Shown: positions 54,481 to 63,856, counted from the stretch's first letter. The stretch: DNA of 64,000 nt from Bifidobacterium reuteri DSM 23975 (GCF_000741695.1 NZ_JGZK01000008.1:1-64000), one strand, 5' to 3'. The notes: generated from the sequence alone by a model not told the origin. Numbers and translations: made by a program.

Positions 54481-54868
54481 GGAATATTCCTTTCCTCGGT
54501 GACTGGAGCATCCTTGCACACAGCTCAGAATCACTCCGTATCACCAAACAGAATACTCACAAATTCAGACATGAACAGAACAAAAACATTCAGTGTCTGG
54601 ATAGTGTCATCCATGGAAACTACGTTGCGCGGCAGTACCAAGCACATCTGCGGGCCATCTACCCGTGCAGTCCGCGGTACGAATCCGGTACGAATCCGGT
54701 ACGAATCTGGTACAGATCCGGTACAGCGACGGCATAGGACCCGCACGAACCATGACGCGAACGACGACGCGAACCACGACACAGACACCACGCTCGTTTG
54801 GCTTTTTCCACGGCATGCCTTACACTTATTGTTTTGTGCGCGGGTGGCGAACGCCTTCCGCGAGACAA
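54481..54868. other. Gap between pgi and the tRNA genes
   Basis: It holds the pgi promoter region and an 11-bp tandem (GGTACGAATCC, four to five units, 54676-54724). Short ORFs across it are low-complexity. No gene seen. Confidence 0.65.
54676..54724. repeat. 11-bp tandem repeat GGTACGAATCC
   Basis: Units ggtacgaatcc, ggtacgaatcc, ggtacgaatct and ggtacagatcc, then ggtacag. Confidence 0.8.
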
Positions 54869-54941
54869 GCCACTTTAGCTCAGTCGGTAGAGCGGCTCAC
54901 TCGTAATGAGCAGGTCGTCAGTTCGATTCTGACAAGTGGCT
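54869..54941 (+). tRNA. tRNA-Thr (CGT)
   Basis: A full cloverleaf: acceptor GCCACTT/AAGTGGC, D arm GCTC/GAGC, anticodon stem GCTCA/TGAGC with loop CTCGTAA, T arm GTCAG-TTCGATT-CTGAC, discriminator T. CCA is not encoded. Confidence 0.95.
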
Positions 54942-55037
54942 CGACTGCCCTAGGTTGGTTCGTCCGCCTAGGGTTTTGCATATGGAACTGTGGGCTGACG
55001 GTTTCCGCCCGCCTGCAGCCAAGCGGTATGCAACAAT

Positions 55038-55118
55038 GCGCGAGTGGCGGAATTGGTAGACGCGCAGGATTTAGGTTCCTGTGTCTTAGACGTGTGGGTT
55101 CAAGTCCCATCTCGCGCA
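55038..55118 (+). tRNA. tRNA-Leu (TAG)
   Basis: Acceptor GCGCGAG/CTCGCGC with discriminator A, class II D loop, anticodon loop TTTAGGT (anticodon TAG, reading CUA), a short variable arm, and T arm TGGG-TTCAAGT-CCCA. Confidence 0.93.
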
Positions 55119-55196
55119 CAGAGTAGGGATTCCCCGATTCCCCTCTCCTTGCCGTTGTTTTCTTCCTCATTTCTCAGCAATCGTATGTTCAGTCCC

Positions 55197-55337
55197 GCTC
55201 AGCGTACGTTTGCTGAGGTCTTACGCCCTTACTTCTCGCCAAACGTACACTGACTGCCGCTCATCGTACGTTTGGCGAGAAAAAGGTTGGCAGAGTCTCA
55301 CTAAACGTACGCTGAGCAGCACGTACGCTGAGCGACG
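55197..55337. repeat. CGTACGTTT dyad cluster B
   Basis: Forward copies gcgtacgtttgctgag and tcgtacgtttggcgag alternate with inverted copies ctcgccaaacgtac, tcactaaacgtacgctgagc and cgtacgctgagc, like cluster A at 20599. The rest of the 55119-55481 gap has no gene. Confidence 0.75.
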
Positions 55338-55481
55338 GTATAAACAGCAACAAATAACAACAGTATCGACAACGGCGGCAAGGCAGCTCCGTCCACGGTA
55401 TGGGCATCAGCGGCCGCCGTCACAGGGAGACGTCCCCCTCCGCGAGGATAGTGAAACAGTAAGCAAAACGAGGAGAGAGTC

Positions 55482-56483
55482 GTGTCTGCCATACTTACGC
55501 CAGTCGGCCTGCTGCTGATCATTCTTGCCGGCTACCTGTTCCGGCGCTTCGGCCTGTTCGGCCAGAAGGATTACCGCGTTCTGCAAACCGCCGAATTCAA
55601 TCTGGTGCTGCCCGGCGCGATCATCTACTCATTCGCCACGAACCCGCACGACATCTCCCTGCTCTGGCTATCGGCGTTCGCCTTCATCTGCTCAGCCGTG
55701 CCGGTGGCGTTCATCTTCGTCACCACGCGCAAACGCAATGTGACCGACCGCGCATTCCTGATGCTCAACGGAGCCGGATTCAATCTCGGATGCTTCTGCT
55801 TCCCTGTGGTGCAATCATTCTGGGGCGCGGGCGCAGTGGTGCCCGCCGCGATGTTCGATATCGGCAACTGCATCATGGTCGCAGCCGGCACGAACGTGCT
55901 CACCCAGCAGCTTCTGCATATTCAACCTGGCAAGACACTTGCCGAGCAGCATGCCGGCTCCGCGCCGACCTTGCCCTACGAGAAACCCAAGGACCGCGAC
56001 GCCAAACGACTCGCACGCCGCGCACTGGGACGCACCATCTTCAAGAGCTTCTTCGGCTCCGTGCCGTTCGACACCTATATGCTGATGATTGTGCTGACCC
56101 TGCTCAACGTGCATGTTCCAGACTGGATCGCCACGTTCTGCCAGCCCCTGAGCAATGCGAACGCCTTGGTCTCCATGCTGATGGTGGGCATGCTGATGGA
56201 CTTGCCGCAATCCAGGCATGACGTCAAAGAGGTGCTGGCCGTGGTGGCGTGGCGTGTGCCGTTCAGCATCGTCTTCGCTCTGGCGGCCTGGTTCCTGCTG
56301 CCGTTCGATGCGTCCGTGCGCGCTGTGGCGGTCATCGCCTGCCTGGCGCCGATCGCCATCTTCTCCACGCTGTTCACCGACAAGGTGCTGGGCAACGCCA
56401 AGCTCGCCGGGTTCTCGCTCTCGTTGACCGCCATCATCGCGCTGGTGCTGATGGCCATCGCCCACACACTGATGGGCGTGTGA
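55482..56483 (+). CDS. AEC-family transporter (auxin efflux carrier type)
   Basis: 333 residues starting at GTG (GAGGAGAG upstream), about ten TM segments. N-terminal LILAGYLFRRFGLF and FNLVLPGAIIYSFA, and a C-terminal half with MLMVGMLMDLP and ACLAPIAIFSTLFTDKVLGN, are typical of AEC permeases for organic acids such as malate or malonate. Direction and substrate are unknown. A hydrophilic loop (about 145-190) separates the two halves. Confidence 0.88.
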   Translation: MSAILTPVGLLLIILAGYLFRRFGLFGQKDYRVLQTAEFNLVLPGAIIYSFATNPHDISLLWLSAFAFICSAVPVAFIFVTTRKRNVTDRAFLMLNGAGFNLGCFCFPVVQSFWGAGAVVPAAMFDIGNCIMVAAGTNVLTQQLLHIQPGKTLAEQHAGSAPTLPYEKPKDRDAKRLARRALGRTIFKSFFGSVPFDTYMLMIVLTLLNVHVPDWIATFCQPLSNANALVSMLMVGMLMDLPQSRHDVKEVLAVVAWRVPFSIVFALAAWFLLPFDASVRAVAVIACLAPIAIFSTLFTDKVLGNAKLAGFSLSLTAIIALVLMAIAHTLMGV

Positions 56484-56647
56484 GCGGGCTTGGCTCTGTT
56501 TCGTCAGGATTGACATGTTTGTGAACCGTCCCGCAGCCGGCTTCACCGGCATCCCTAGCATGGGGAGCCCAACAAGGTAATACCAATTCTGATTGAGTGG
56601 TGTGCAAACCATTTGCTGCTTTGTGCACACCACCGCATCTCAGCGCA

Positions 56648-57418
56648 TCACTCAGCCAGCAATGCTTCGATCTCGGGCACCAGAGCCTTCAATGCCTTGC
56701 CACGGTGGGAAATAGCGTTCTTTTCTGCCGGAGTCATTTCGGCACTGGTCAGCGGCTCGCCTTCATATCCCGGCTCGTCGCTGGTACGGCCTGCCGGCTG
56801 GTCATCGGGCACGAACAGCGGATCATAGCCGAAACCGTGCTCGCCGCGGGCCTTGCGGATGATGCGACCCGGCATTTCGCCGAGCTTGACCACCTCGGAT
56901 GCGATGGCGTATCGTCCGACCACCGGAGCACCGCCGGCAGTCGAGCCAGCGGCTGCTTCAGTATCACCACCATTGGTACCGGTTACATCAGCACCGGTCA
57001 CATCGATGCCGGCTGCGGTATCCGGCACCACCAGAGCCGCGGCACAACGGAACCGTGCGGTGCGCTTGTCGTCCGGTATATCCTCGATCTGCGCGAGCAG
57101 CAGCGCGTTGTTCGCCTTGTCATGCCCATGTGCGCCAGCCCAGCGCGCGGACAGGATGCCGGGCGCGTTGCCCATCACATCCACGATGAGGCCGGAGTCG
57201 TCGGCGATGGCGGGCAGACCCGTGCGGCCGGCGACATCGCGCGCCTTGAGCAGCGCGTTCTCCTGGAAGGTCACACCGGTTTCCACCGGGTCGGGCAGAT
57301 GCAGGCTGCCGGCCGACACCAGTTCGATGTCCGCGGCGGCAGGCCCGAGATCCTCCTCGAGGATGCGGCGGATCTCCACCAGTTTGCCTTCGTTATGCGT
57401 GGCGACGACGATTTTCAT
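56648..57418 (-). CDS. rdgB: Non-canonical purine NTP pyrophosphatase (RdgB/HAM1)
   Basis: 256 residues, against about 200 for the family. It hydrolyses dITP/ITP/XTP to keep them out of DNA. Motifs are VVATHNEGKLVEI, TFQENALLKARDVA, IADDSGLIVD, HGFGYDPLFVPDD and SHRGKALKAL. A Thr/Gly/Ala-rich insertion (about 135-170) separates the two halves and accounts for the extra length. The start at 57418 has GGAGGAA; the 82 upstream residues read as repeats. It may be cotranscribed after rph despite a repeat-rich 670-bp gap. Confidence 0.93.
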   Translation of the reverse strand: MKIVVATHNEGKLVEIRRILEEDLGPAAADIELVSAGSLHLPDPVETGVTFQENALLKARDVAGRTGLPAIADDSGLIVDVMGNAPGILSARWAGAHGHDKANNALLLAQIEDIPDDKRTARFRCAAALVVPDTAAGIDVTGADVTGTNGGDTEAAAGSTAGGAPVVGRYAIASEVVKLGEMPGRIIRKARGEHGFGYDPLFVPDDQPAGRTSDEPGYEGEPLTSAEMTPAEKNAISHRGKALKALVPEIEALLAE

Positions 57419-57626
57419 TGCAGTTCCTCCAGTATGTCCGGTATGTGTCCAGTATGCAAAAACGATATGTGCAATATGTGCGATATGTGCGGCATGAGCG
57501 GGGCGGGCGGATGGCATATGTGCGTAATCGTGTGCGTCATGGGCATGCAGTCGTCCTTCTGTGAGTCTCCTGACCGGGCGCGCCAGAAGAATCAGGTTGA
57601 AACCGACCGACGAGGACCCTGAACCG

Positions 57627-57795
57627 GCTGTATGTTCGCGGGCCGACGACCCACGCGCGAACATACAGCTAGTTTAGGCGCTGTTCCCGGCCATATGTTC
57701 GCGAGCTGACGAACCACGCGCGAACATACAGCTAGTTTAGGAGCCGTTCCAGGCTGTATGTTCGCGACCACCTCGTCAAGCCGCGAACATACAGC
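57627..57795. repeat. Three hairpin units GCTGTATGTTCGCG...CGCGAACATACAGC, period ~63 bp
   Basis: Arms at 57627-57640/57656-57669, 57691-57702/57719-57732 and 57753-57766/57782-57795. The linker agctagtttaggmgc is also repeated. Confidence 0.85.
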
Positions 57796-57826
57796 CGGTT
57801 TCCGGCGGCGGGGCATCCACCAGCGC

Positions 57827-57930
57827 GTGGGTACGAGGCATACGCGCGGGTATGAGGCATGCGCACGGGTGCGAGGCATACGCGCAGGTATGAGGCATGC
57901 GCACGGGTGCGAGTCATGTGCATGGGTGCG
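57827..57930. repeat. Degenerate ~18-bp tandem repeat
   Basis: Units such as gcgcgggtatgaggcat, gcgcacgggtgcgaggcat and gcgcaggtatgaggcat alternate. Confidence 0.7.
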
Positions 57931-58090
57931 AGTCCAGCGCGCAGTGTGTGAATCATGCGCACCGCGCACACCGCCGCAACGACACAACACATGGCGCAAC
58001 ACACGGCTCAGCACGCCATCCGGTCTCGACGCGCGTCAAAGCACGCCACGACCAGGGTATCGGGCCGAATACGTGCGCGCGCATCATCAA

Positions 58091-58855
58091 TCAGTCCAAG
58101 GCGAGCGCGGCACGCTGGGCGGCCTGTAGCTCGCGATTGCCCTTCTCCGCCAAATCGAGCAGCGTACCGAGCTCGGCGCGGTTGAACGGGCGGTGTTCGG
58201 CGGTGCCTTGAATCTCGATGAACGTGCCGGAACCGGTCATGGCCACGTTCATATCGGTCATGGCCTGACTGTCTTCGATGTACGGCAGGTCCAGCATCGG
58301 CGTTCCGTTGATCACACCCACCGACACGGCGGACACATAATCCTTCAGCACCTTGGCAGCGGACTTGATGTGCTTGTTCTTCTCCGCCCAGTTCAGCGCA
58401 TCCACCAGCGCCACGTAGGCACCGGTGACGGAAGCGGTGCGGGTGCCGCCATCAGCCTGCAGCACATCGCAGTCAAGCTGGATCTGGTTCTCGCCCAGCG
58501 CCTTCATATCGACGACGCCCCTCAGGCAACGGCCGATGAGTCGGCTGATCTCCATCGTGCGGCCGCCGAGCTTGCCTTTGACGGACTCACGATCAGTGCG
58601 CTCGGAGGTGGCGCGCGGCAGCATCGCGTATTCGGCGGTCACCCAGCCGAGCCCGGAATCCTTGCGCCAGCGAGGCACGCCCGGAGTGAACGTGGCGGTG
58701 CACATCACGCGGGTGTTGCCGCATTCGATGAGCACGGAGCCTTCAGGGGCATCGGTGAAATGACGGGTGATGCGCACCGGACGCAGTTCGTCCACTTGGC
58801 GGCCGTCGGCGCGGATGATCTGATGATTGGGAAGCAAATCTTTGATTTCAGCCAT
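58091..58855 (-). CDS. rph: Ribonuclease PH
   Basis: 254 residues. It is a phosphorolytic 3'-5' exonuclease that trims tRNA 3' ends. Signatures are [76 protein letters not shown] and [15 protein letters not shown]. The start is taken at ATG 58855, although no clear Shine-Dalgarno exists and ATG 58867 is possible. rph next to rdgB is a conserved actinobacterial pairing. Confidence 0.96.
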   Translation of the reverse strand: MAEIKDLLPNHQIIRADGRQVDELRPVRITRHFTDAPEGSVLIECGNTRVMCTATFTPGVPRWRKDSGLGWVTAEYAMLPRATSERTDRESVKGKLGGRTMEISRLIGRCLRGVVDMKALGENQIQLDCDVLQADGGTRTASVTGAYVALVDALNWAEKNKHIKSAAKVLKDYVSAVSVGVINGTPMLDLPYIEDSQAMTDMNVAMTGSGTFIEIQGTAEHRPFNRAELGTLLDLAEKGNRELQAAQRAALALD

Positions 58856-58928
58856 GCGGCCAAGCATACGCGCACCCACATGACGCGTACAGCACGAATG
58901 CAACGTTCGCTATGCACACTGCGGCATA

Positions 58929-59555
58929 CTAACCGAGCAGGACCTTCTTGGGCAGCGCACGATCCAACAGCCACACTGCGAACGCGAGCGCCACAAACGC
59001 GAGCGCCAGCTTGCCGCAACTGACGCCGAAACCCTGCCAGCCGAGCACCTTCAGATCGATGAAGGCGTACGGATACGGATTGCCGCCCGCGGCCGGGCCG
59101 GAATTTGGCCACAATGCCGCGCGGATGAGCACGAACGTCAGATAGACAGGGAAATAGATCAGCCACGACAACATGTAATGCCAGCGGAACCGGCGATGCG
59201 GGTCGAACAGTACGAAATCGATCACCGCCATGATCGGGCCGATTTTGTGGAGCATCGTGTTGGTCATGATGCCGATCACCTGCGGCACATAGGCGGGATC
59301 GTCGGGCGGCATCAGGAGGAACGCCACCAGCGCGGTGACGACGGCGTACAGCGTGACGCACCCCTTGAGCCATGCAGGCGGCTGGATGCCTTTCAGCAGT
59401 GTGGCGGCACCGGCCCACAGCATCACCACGCCCAGCACCAGTCCGGTCTGGAATGTGAAATACACCCAATACTGCGGCTTGGACCAGGCCTCATACGTTC
59501 CGACGAAGCAGAATCCTGCGATGGCCAACCGCCATAATGCCGCGATGAATCTCAT
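58929..59555 (-). CDS. Pr6Pr-family integral membrane protein
   Basis: 208 residues, six predicted TM segments. NTMLHKIGPIMAVIDFVLFDP (partly conserved core) and WLIYFPVYLTFVLIRA, with GGNPYPYAFIDLKVLGW, match Pr6Pr (FAR-17a/AIG1-like) proteins of actinobacteria and firmicutes, whose function is not established. It lies 73 bp upstream of rph. A TACTCATCAG tandem (59566-59600) precedes its start. Confidence 0.8.
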   Translation of the reverse strand: MRFIAALWRLAIAGFCFVGTYEAWSKPQYWVYFTFQTGLVLGVVMLWAGAATLLKGIQPPAWLKGCVTLYAVVTALVAFLLMPPDDPAYVPQVIGIMTNTMLHKIGPIMAVIDFVLFDPHRRFRWHYMLSWLIYFPVYLTFVLIRAALWPNSGPAAGGNPYPYAFIDLKVLGWQGFGVSCGKLALAFVALAFAVWLLDRALPKKVLLG

Positions 59556-60007
59556 GATTCATGAGTCTACTCAATACTCATCAGTACTCATCAGTACTCA
59601 GTTTCGGGAGACGGCCCGGGTCCGATGCGCAAGCGCGGCACTTGTCTTTGGGCGGCTTATTCCGGGACATTCCCCAGTCCAGCCCGGCTCATGACGTCAG
59701 ACATCGTCGGACGTTCTTCAGGATTAATCCACAGGCCATCTATGACTGTCTTCGCTGACTCGCAGGTCCAATGCCGCAAAGTCATCGCAGCTAGTGTTCT
59801 TGGGCATGCGACGGCGGTGCCGCCATCGGACTACACTAATAGTCAACTTAACCAAAAGTAGTGAGCTTGGGTAAGCGGGACAGCAAACACAGTGAATCGA
59901 CACGGTGGAGCACACGGTGGAGCACACAGTGATGCAACACAGTGAGGCGCCACGACACAGTGAGGCACAGTGGAACACCACAGTGCACGACAACGGAAAG
60001 GCTTGGA
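59556..60007. other. Divergent promoter gap with short tandems
   Basis: It holds tactcatcag repeats (59566-59600), a candidate operator (59841-59855) and a cacagtg/cacggtg-rich tandem (59895-59990) just before pncB. No gene seen. Confidence 0.6.
59841..59855. promoter_or_regulatory. Candidate NAD-synthesis operator before pncB
   Basis: TAGTCAACTTAACCA is an imperfect dyad (TRGTYAA-TTRACYA). Actinobacterial pncB genes are often under NrtR, which binds dyads of this general kind. I recall no exact consensus, and no nrtR gene is in the window. Confidence 0.3.
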
Positions 60008-61330
60008 ATGGTCGATTATTCGCCGGCTCTGATGACCGACATGTATGAATACACGATGCTCGATGCAGCACTCAAGGACGGCACCGCCAATCGCAAATGC
60101 GTATTCGAGGTGTTCACCAGGCACCTGCCCGAAGGCCGACGCTACGGCGTGGTGGCCGGCACTGGCCGCATCCTGGACGAGCTCGAACGCTTCCATTTGG
60201 ACAGCGAGGACCTGAAATTCCTCGCCGACCGGCATGTGGTCAGTCCGGAGACCATCAGGTGGCTGGAGAACTTCCGCTTCTCCGGATCCATCAAGGGCTA
60301 TCGAGAAGGCGAGATGTTCTTCCCGAACTCGCCGATACTGCAGGTCGAAGGCACGTTCGGCGAGTGCACGCTGCTGGAAACGCTGATTCTGTCGATTCTC
60401 AACTATGATTCCGCCGTGGCGTCCGCCGCCTCACGCATGGTGTCGGCCGCCAAGGATCGCCCCTGCATGGATATGGGCGGACGACGCACGAACGAGTGGG
60501 CCGCCGTGGCCGCGGCGCGCGCTGCAGTGGTCGGCGGCTTCAAAGGCACCGCGAACCTGCTCGCCGCACAGTTGTACGGACTGAAGGCTATTGGCACCGC
60601 CGCGCACTGCTTCACGCTGGTGCACGATTCCGAGCGCGACGCCTTCGAATCGCAGATCGCGGCACTGGGCAAGAACACCACGCTGCTGGTCGACACCTAC
60701 AACATCGAGGAGGCCGTGAAGACCGCCGTGGAAGTGGCCGGCCCCGAATTGGGCGGCATCCGCATCGATTCGGGCGACTTGGCCGCGATGGCGCAACGCG
60801 TGCGCAACCAGCTGGACGCGCTGGGTGCCACGAACACCACCATCACCGTGACCAACGATCTGGACGAGTATGCACTGGCCGCCCTGCAGACCGCACCGGT
60901 CGACTCGTACGGCGTGGGCACAATGCTGGTGACCGGCTCCGGAGCCCCGACCTGCGCGATGGTGTACAAGCTCACCGAACGCGAGGGCGCGGATGGCGTG
61001 ATGCAGCCTGTTGCCAAGAAGTCGAAGGACAAGGCCACAGTGCCTGGCCGCAAGCTGGCCTATCGTTCATACGAGTACGCGCTGGCCGAAGCCGAGCATG
61101 TCGTCTCCGGCTCGGAAGACAAGCTGGCCGCGTTCACGCCGGAGGAAGGCTGGAAGGATCTGCTGGTCGATTTCGTGGACCACGGCTCGATCGATTCGAC
61201 TTGGCAGGGGCATGACGCCATCATGGCCGCGCACGAATACCGCGCCAAGGCGCTTGCCGAGCTGCCGATCACCGCGCAATCGCTGATGAAGGGCGAGCCT
61301 GTGATTTCTACTGAAGTCACCGTCCTGTGA
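60008..61330 (+). CDS. pncB: Nicotinate phosphoribosyltransferase
   Basis: 440 residues, cytosolic. It makes nicotinate mononucleotide from nicotinate and PRPP (NAD salvage). N-terminal LMTDMYEYTMLDAALKDG, then GTFGECTLLETLILSILN, FMDMGGRRT-like DMGGRRTNEWAAVAAARAA, GTAAHCFTLVH, and GGIRIDSGDL with VDSYGVGTMLV for phosphate binding. GGAAAGG supports ATG 60008. The last codons form half of a hairpin, and the 3' end is duplicated ~108 bp downstream. Confidence 0.96.
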   Translation: MVDYSPALMTDMYEYTMLDAALKDGTANRKCVFEVFTRHLPEGRRYGVVAGTGRILDELERFHLDSEDLKFLADRHVVSPETIRWLENFRFSGSIKGYREGEMFFPNSPILQVEGTFGECTLLETLILSILNYDSAVASAASRMVSAAKDRPCMDMGGRRTNEWAAVAAARAAVVGGFKGTANLLAAQLYGLKAIGTAAHCFTLVHDSERDAFESQIAALGKNTTLLVDTYNIEEAVKTAVEVAGPELGGIRIDSGDLAAMAQRVRNQLDALGATNTTITVTNDLDEYALAALQTAPVDSYGVGTMLVTGSGAPTCAMVYKLTEREGADGVMQPVAKKSKDKATVPGRKLAYRSYEYALAEAEHVVSGSEDKLAAFTPEEGWKDLLVDFVDHGSIDSTWQGHDAIMAAHEYRAKALAELPITAQSLMKGEPVISTEVTVL

Positions 61331-61350
61331 CGGCGGCTTCAGTAGAAATC
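61303..61350 (+). terminator. Hairpin overlapping the pncB stop codon
   Basis: GATTTCTACTGAAG (61303-61316) and CTTCAGTAGAAATC (61337-61350) are perfect 14-bp arms. An inner CCGTC/GACGG pair can form. It lacks a U-run, and the left arm is coding. Confidence 0.6.
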
Positions 61351-61443
61351 CGTCGCGGCACAGCCGCTCCCCTCGCCTACCGGCAGCCCACCGGGCTGCC
61401 CGCTTAACGGCTCGGTTATTGAAGTCACCGTCCTGTGACGGCG
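61312..61443. repeat. 24-bp direct repeat duplicating the pncB 3' end
   Basis: tgaagtcaccgtcctgtgac plus ggcg at 61312-61335 and again at 61420-61443. The first includes the TGA stop. Confidence 0.85.
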
Positions 61444-61445
61444 AC

Positions 61446-62015
61446 TCAGCAGTCGATTGAGTAGAGGCGGGTTTTGTAGTACTTCCAGTCGGGCAATGGT
61501 TCGCCCGCTTCGAGCGCGCGCTTGATGTCGCCGTAATAGTGCAGTTTGCGCTGCACATGCATGGCCGCCTCGTCAAGCGCGCGGCGCTGCTCGTCCAAGG
61601 CCTCGCGACGCGATTCCAGCAAGTCCAGGATCTCGTCGATGTGTTCGGGCTCATCGGACTCGTACACGAAGAATTTCTTCAGATCATCGATGGTCATGCC
61701 CGCGTTCTTGAAGCAGCAGATCGCACGCAGACGGTTGATATGGCAGTCCTCGAACACGCGCTGCCCGGTCTCCGTACGGCCGACATTGGTGAGCAGGCCC
61801 TGCTCCTCGTAATAGCGCAATGTGGACGGCTGCATATGAAACTGTGCGGCCACCTCGCGAATCGTATATGTCTTATGGATTCTCTCGCGAGCGCCCTGCG
61901 CGCTGTCGACGTTCGAAACCTCTCCCGCTCCGGCGCCGCCGGCCGGTTCATCCGCGACAGCACCGGCCGCAGTCCGCGCAGACTCCGCCGGAATCATCAC
62001 CGTATCTGTTTTCAA
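61446..62015 (-). CDS. MerR-family transcriptional regulator
   Basis: 189 residues from TTG 62015 (GGGGAGG five bases upstream; ATG 61997 is an alternative). After an Ala/Gly-rich N-terminal ~50 residues comes the MerR winged helix (YTIREVAAQFHMQPSTLRYY, then EEQGLL) and a coiled coil (LLESRREALDEQRRALDEAA). No metal-binding Cys set is visible, so it resembles aldehyde/stress-responsive MerR types. It is divergent from an aldo/keto reductase with a dyad between them, its likely target. Confidence 0.88.
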   Translation of the reverse strand: MKTDTVMIPAESARTAAGAVADEPAGGAGAGEVSNVDSAQGARERIHKTYTIREVAAQFHMQPSTLRYYEEQGLLTNVGRTETGQRVFEDCHINRLRAICCFKNAGMTIDDLKKFFVYESDEPEHIDEILDLLESRREALDEQRRALDEAAMHVQRKLHYYGDIKRALEAGEPLPDWKYYKTRLYSIDC

Positions 62016-62122
62016 TCCGACCTCCCCGCCGTACCTTTCCCGGTTTTCCCGGCCGACGGCCCGCCGGGCACCAATCATCGGCACCCACCGCAACACGCCG
62101 AACCATCGCCCGAAATTTGCCT

Positions 62123-62140
62123 TCAAGTTCACTTGAACTG
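62123..62140. promoter_or_regulatory. MerR-type operator between regulator and aldo/keto reductase
   Basis: Overlapping dyads TTCAAGT-TC-ACTTGAA (62123-62138) and AGTTCA-CT-TGAACT (62127-62140), 84 bp upstream of the reductase ATG. Confidence 0.6.
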
Positions 62141-62223
62141 GAACCATGATAACCGATAACGCAACCGACACACACCCGTGCCACGGTGCACATCGGCACC
62201 TCACACGGCGTCAAAGGAGAGCC

Positions 62224-63234
62224 ATGTTCGAGCCAACCACCTCTTACCAGCCCGACCCGCATCGCTACGACACGATGACCTACAACCGTTCCGGACGCTC
62301 CGGCCTCAAGCTTCCCGCCGTCTCGCTCGGCTTCTGGCACAACTTCGGCGACATCACCCCGTTCGAGCAGATGAAGTCGCTCGTCTTCACCGCGTTCGAC
62401 AACGGCATCACCCACTTCGATCTGGCCAACAACTACGGCCCGGAACCCGGCCAGGCGGAGAAGAACTGCGGTCTGCTGCTCGCCAAATACTTCAAGCACC
62501 ATCGCGACGAGCTCATCATCTCCACCAAAGCTGGCTATGAGATGTGGCAGGGCCCTTACGGCGACCTCGGCAGCCGCAAGTACCTGCTTGCGTCGCTCGA
62601 CCAGTCGCTCGAACGCCTCGGACTGGACTATGTGGACATCTTCTACCACCACCACCCGGACCCGGACACCCCGCTCGAGGAGACGATGGGCGCGCTCGCG
62701 CAGGCCGTGAACTCCGGCAAGGCGCTGTACGTGGGCCTGTCCAACTACGATGGTCCGACGATGGAGAAGGCGGCGGCCATTCTCGATGAACTGCACGTGC
62801 CGTTCATCATCAACCAGAACAAGTACAACATCCTCGACCGCACGGTGGAGAAGAACGGCCTCAAGGAAACCGCATACCGCCTGGGCAAGGGGCTCATCAC
62901 CTTCTGTCCGCTGGAGCAGGGCCTCCTGACCAACCGCTACCTCAACGGCATTCCCGCCGACAGCCGCATGGCCCACGATCCGCGATTCCTCAACAACTCC
63001 GCGCTGACCGACAAGCTGCACAAGCAGGTGGTGGACCTGAACAGCCTCGCCGCCGAACGCGGACAGACGCTCGCGGAGATGAGCCTGGCATGGCTGCTGC
63101 ACGACGGCAAGGTGACCTCGGTGCTGGCCGGCGCCTCGAAGCCGCAGCAGATCCTCGACAACATCGGCGCACTGAAGAACACCACGTTCACCGACGAGGA
63201 GCTCAAGCGCATCGACGAGATCTCACAGCGCTGA
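62224..63234 (+). CDS. Aldo/keto reductase (YghZ/Gpr-like)
   Basis: 336 residues, cytosolic, NADPH-dependent. Tetrad D66 and Y71 (FDLANNYGPEPGQAE), K102 (ISTKAGYEMWQGPYGD) and the HHH at 142-144 (IFYHHHPDPDTP). NQNKYNILDR and SVLAGASKPQQILDN are typical of the YghZ group that detoxifies L-glyceraldehyde-3-P and methylglyoxal. AAAGGAGA precedes ATG 62224. The divergent MerR gene and the dyad suggest aldehyde-induced control (inference). Confidence 0.94.
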   Translation: MFEPTTSYQPDPHRYDTMTYNRSGRSGLKLPAVSLGFWHNFGDITPFEQMKSLVFTAFDNGITHFDLANNYGPEPGQAEKNCGLLLAKYFKHHRDELIISTKAGYEMWQGPYGDLGSRKYLLASLDQSLERLGLDYVDIFYHHHPDPDTPLEETMGALAQAVNSGKALYVGLSNYDGPTMEKAAAILDELHVPFIINQNKYNILDRTVEKNGLKETAYRLGKGLITFCPLEQGLLTNRYLNGIPADSRMAHDPRFLNNSALTDKLHKQVVDLNSLAAERGQTLAEMSLAWLLHDGKVTSVLAGASKPQQILDNIGALKNTTFTDEELKRIDEISQR

Positions 63235-63430
63235 GACACGATACCGAGCGGCCGGGCGCCGCGGCGCGAGTGGCAGACGATGGGCGTGACGCGGCGCACA
63301 TGGCGAGCGCGCGAATGCGGATACATGAACGTGCGAACGCGCACGCAAGTACGAATGTGAGCGCACGCCGAAGCGCGGGCCCGCCATTTCGGCGACGATC
63401 TGGATAATTGTCCCGCTAGCTTGTGGCAGG

Positions 63431-63856
63431 TCAGTCGTATTCCCGTGATTGGCCGTAATCATCGTACCGGTCATCCTCCGCGGCCTGACGGCGACCTTTC
63501 TCCTGCTGCTCCTCCGCCTCATCCACGCCGCTGACCTTGGTGCGCCTTCCGATCCAGTTGATGATGGTGAACACGATGCAGAACACGATGACAAGGATTC
63601 CCAAGACGGCGATGATGCCGAGCAGCCGCCCGTATCCTTGTGCTTGTCCGGTCAACCATTGGAGGAGGTTGGATGTGGTCGTCTCGTCCGCGTATTCGGG
63701 ACTGTCCGACAGGAGTTCCGCATGCTGGTTGTTGGCGCTCAATAGGTAGGATGCGTAGCCGACCAGGGGTGTGGCTATCGCGGTGAGGATTCCGATGATC
63801 CACATGAGGAACTGGTAGCGGTTGTACCATTTGCTGATTTTCCATAGGATGCCCAT
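63431..63856 (-). CDS. Small membrane protein, unknown
   Basis: 141 residues. Two TM segments (about 17-40, FLMWIIGILTAIATPLVGYA, and about 77-103, LLGIIAVLGILVIVFCIVFT), with a Ser/Glu/Thr-rich loop outside or inside between them and a highly charged C-terminal tail (DEAEEQQEKGRRQAAEDDRYDDYG). Family not recognised. The GC-rich gap downstream (63235-63430) holds no gene. Confidence 0.7.
   Translation of the reverse strand: MGILWKISKWYNRYQFLMWIIGILTAIATPLVGYASYLLSANNQHAELLSDSPEYADETTTSNLLQWLTGQAQGYGRLLGIIAVLGILVIVFCIVFTIINWIGRRTKVSGVDEAEEQQEKGRRQAAEDDRYDDYGQSREYD

Larger units (their letters stand above)
57419..58090. other. 672-bp repeat-dense gap between rph and rdgB
   Basis: Contents: gatatgtgc-type tandem (57430-57500), three AGCTGTATGTTCGCG hairpins (57627-57795), and a gcgcgggtatgaggcat tandem (57827-57930). 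ORFs through it, including a 140-codon minus one, only translate repeats. Confidence 0.75.

Noticed and set aside
54676-54724. Zinc-finger or regulator-bound operator array
   Set aside because: The 11-bp GTAC tandem sits in unstructured low-complexity DNA with no promoter or regulator nearby; simple slippage explains it.
52639-54906. 755-codon plus-strand ORF
   Set aside because: Antisense shadow of pgi, extending into repeats and the tRNA-Thr gene.
57592-58014. 140-codon minus-strand ORF upstream of rdgB
   Set aside because: Translation of hairpin and tandem repeats with no ribosome site or recognisable domain.
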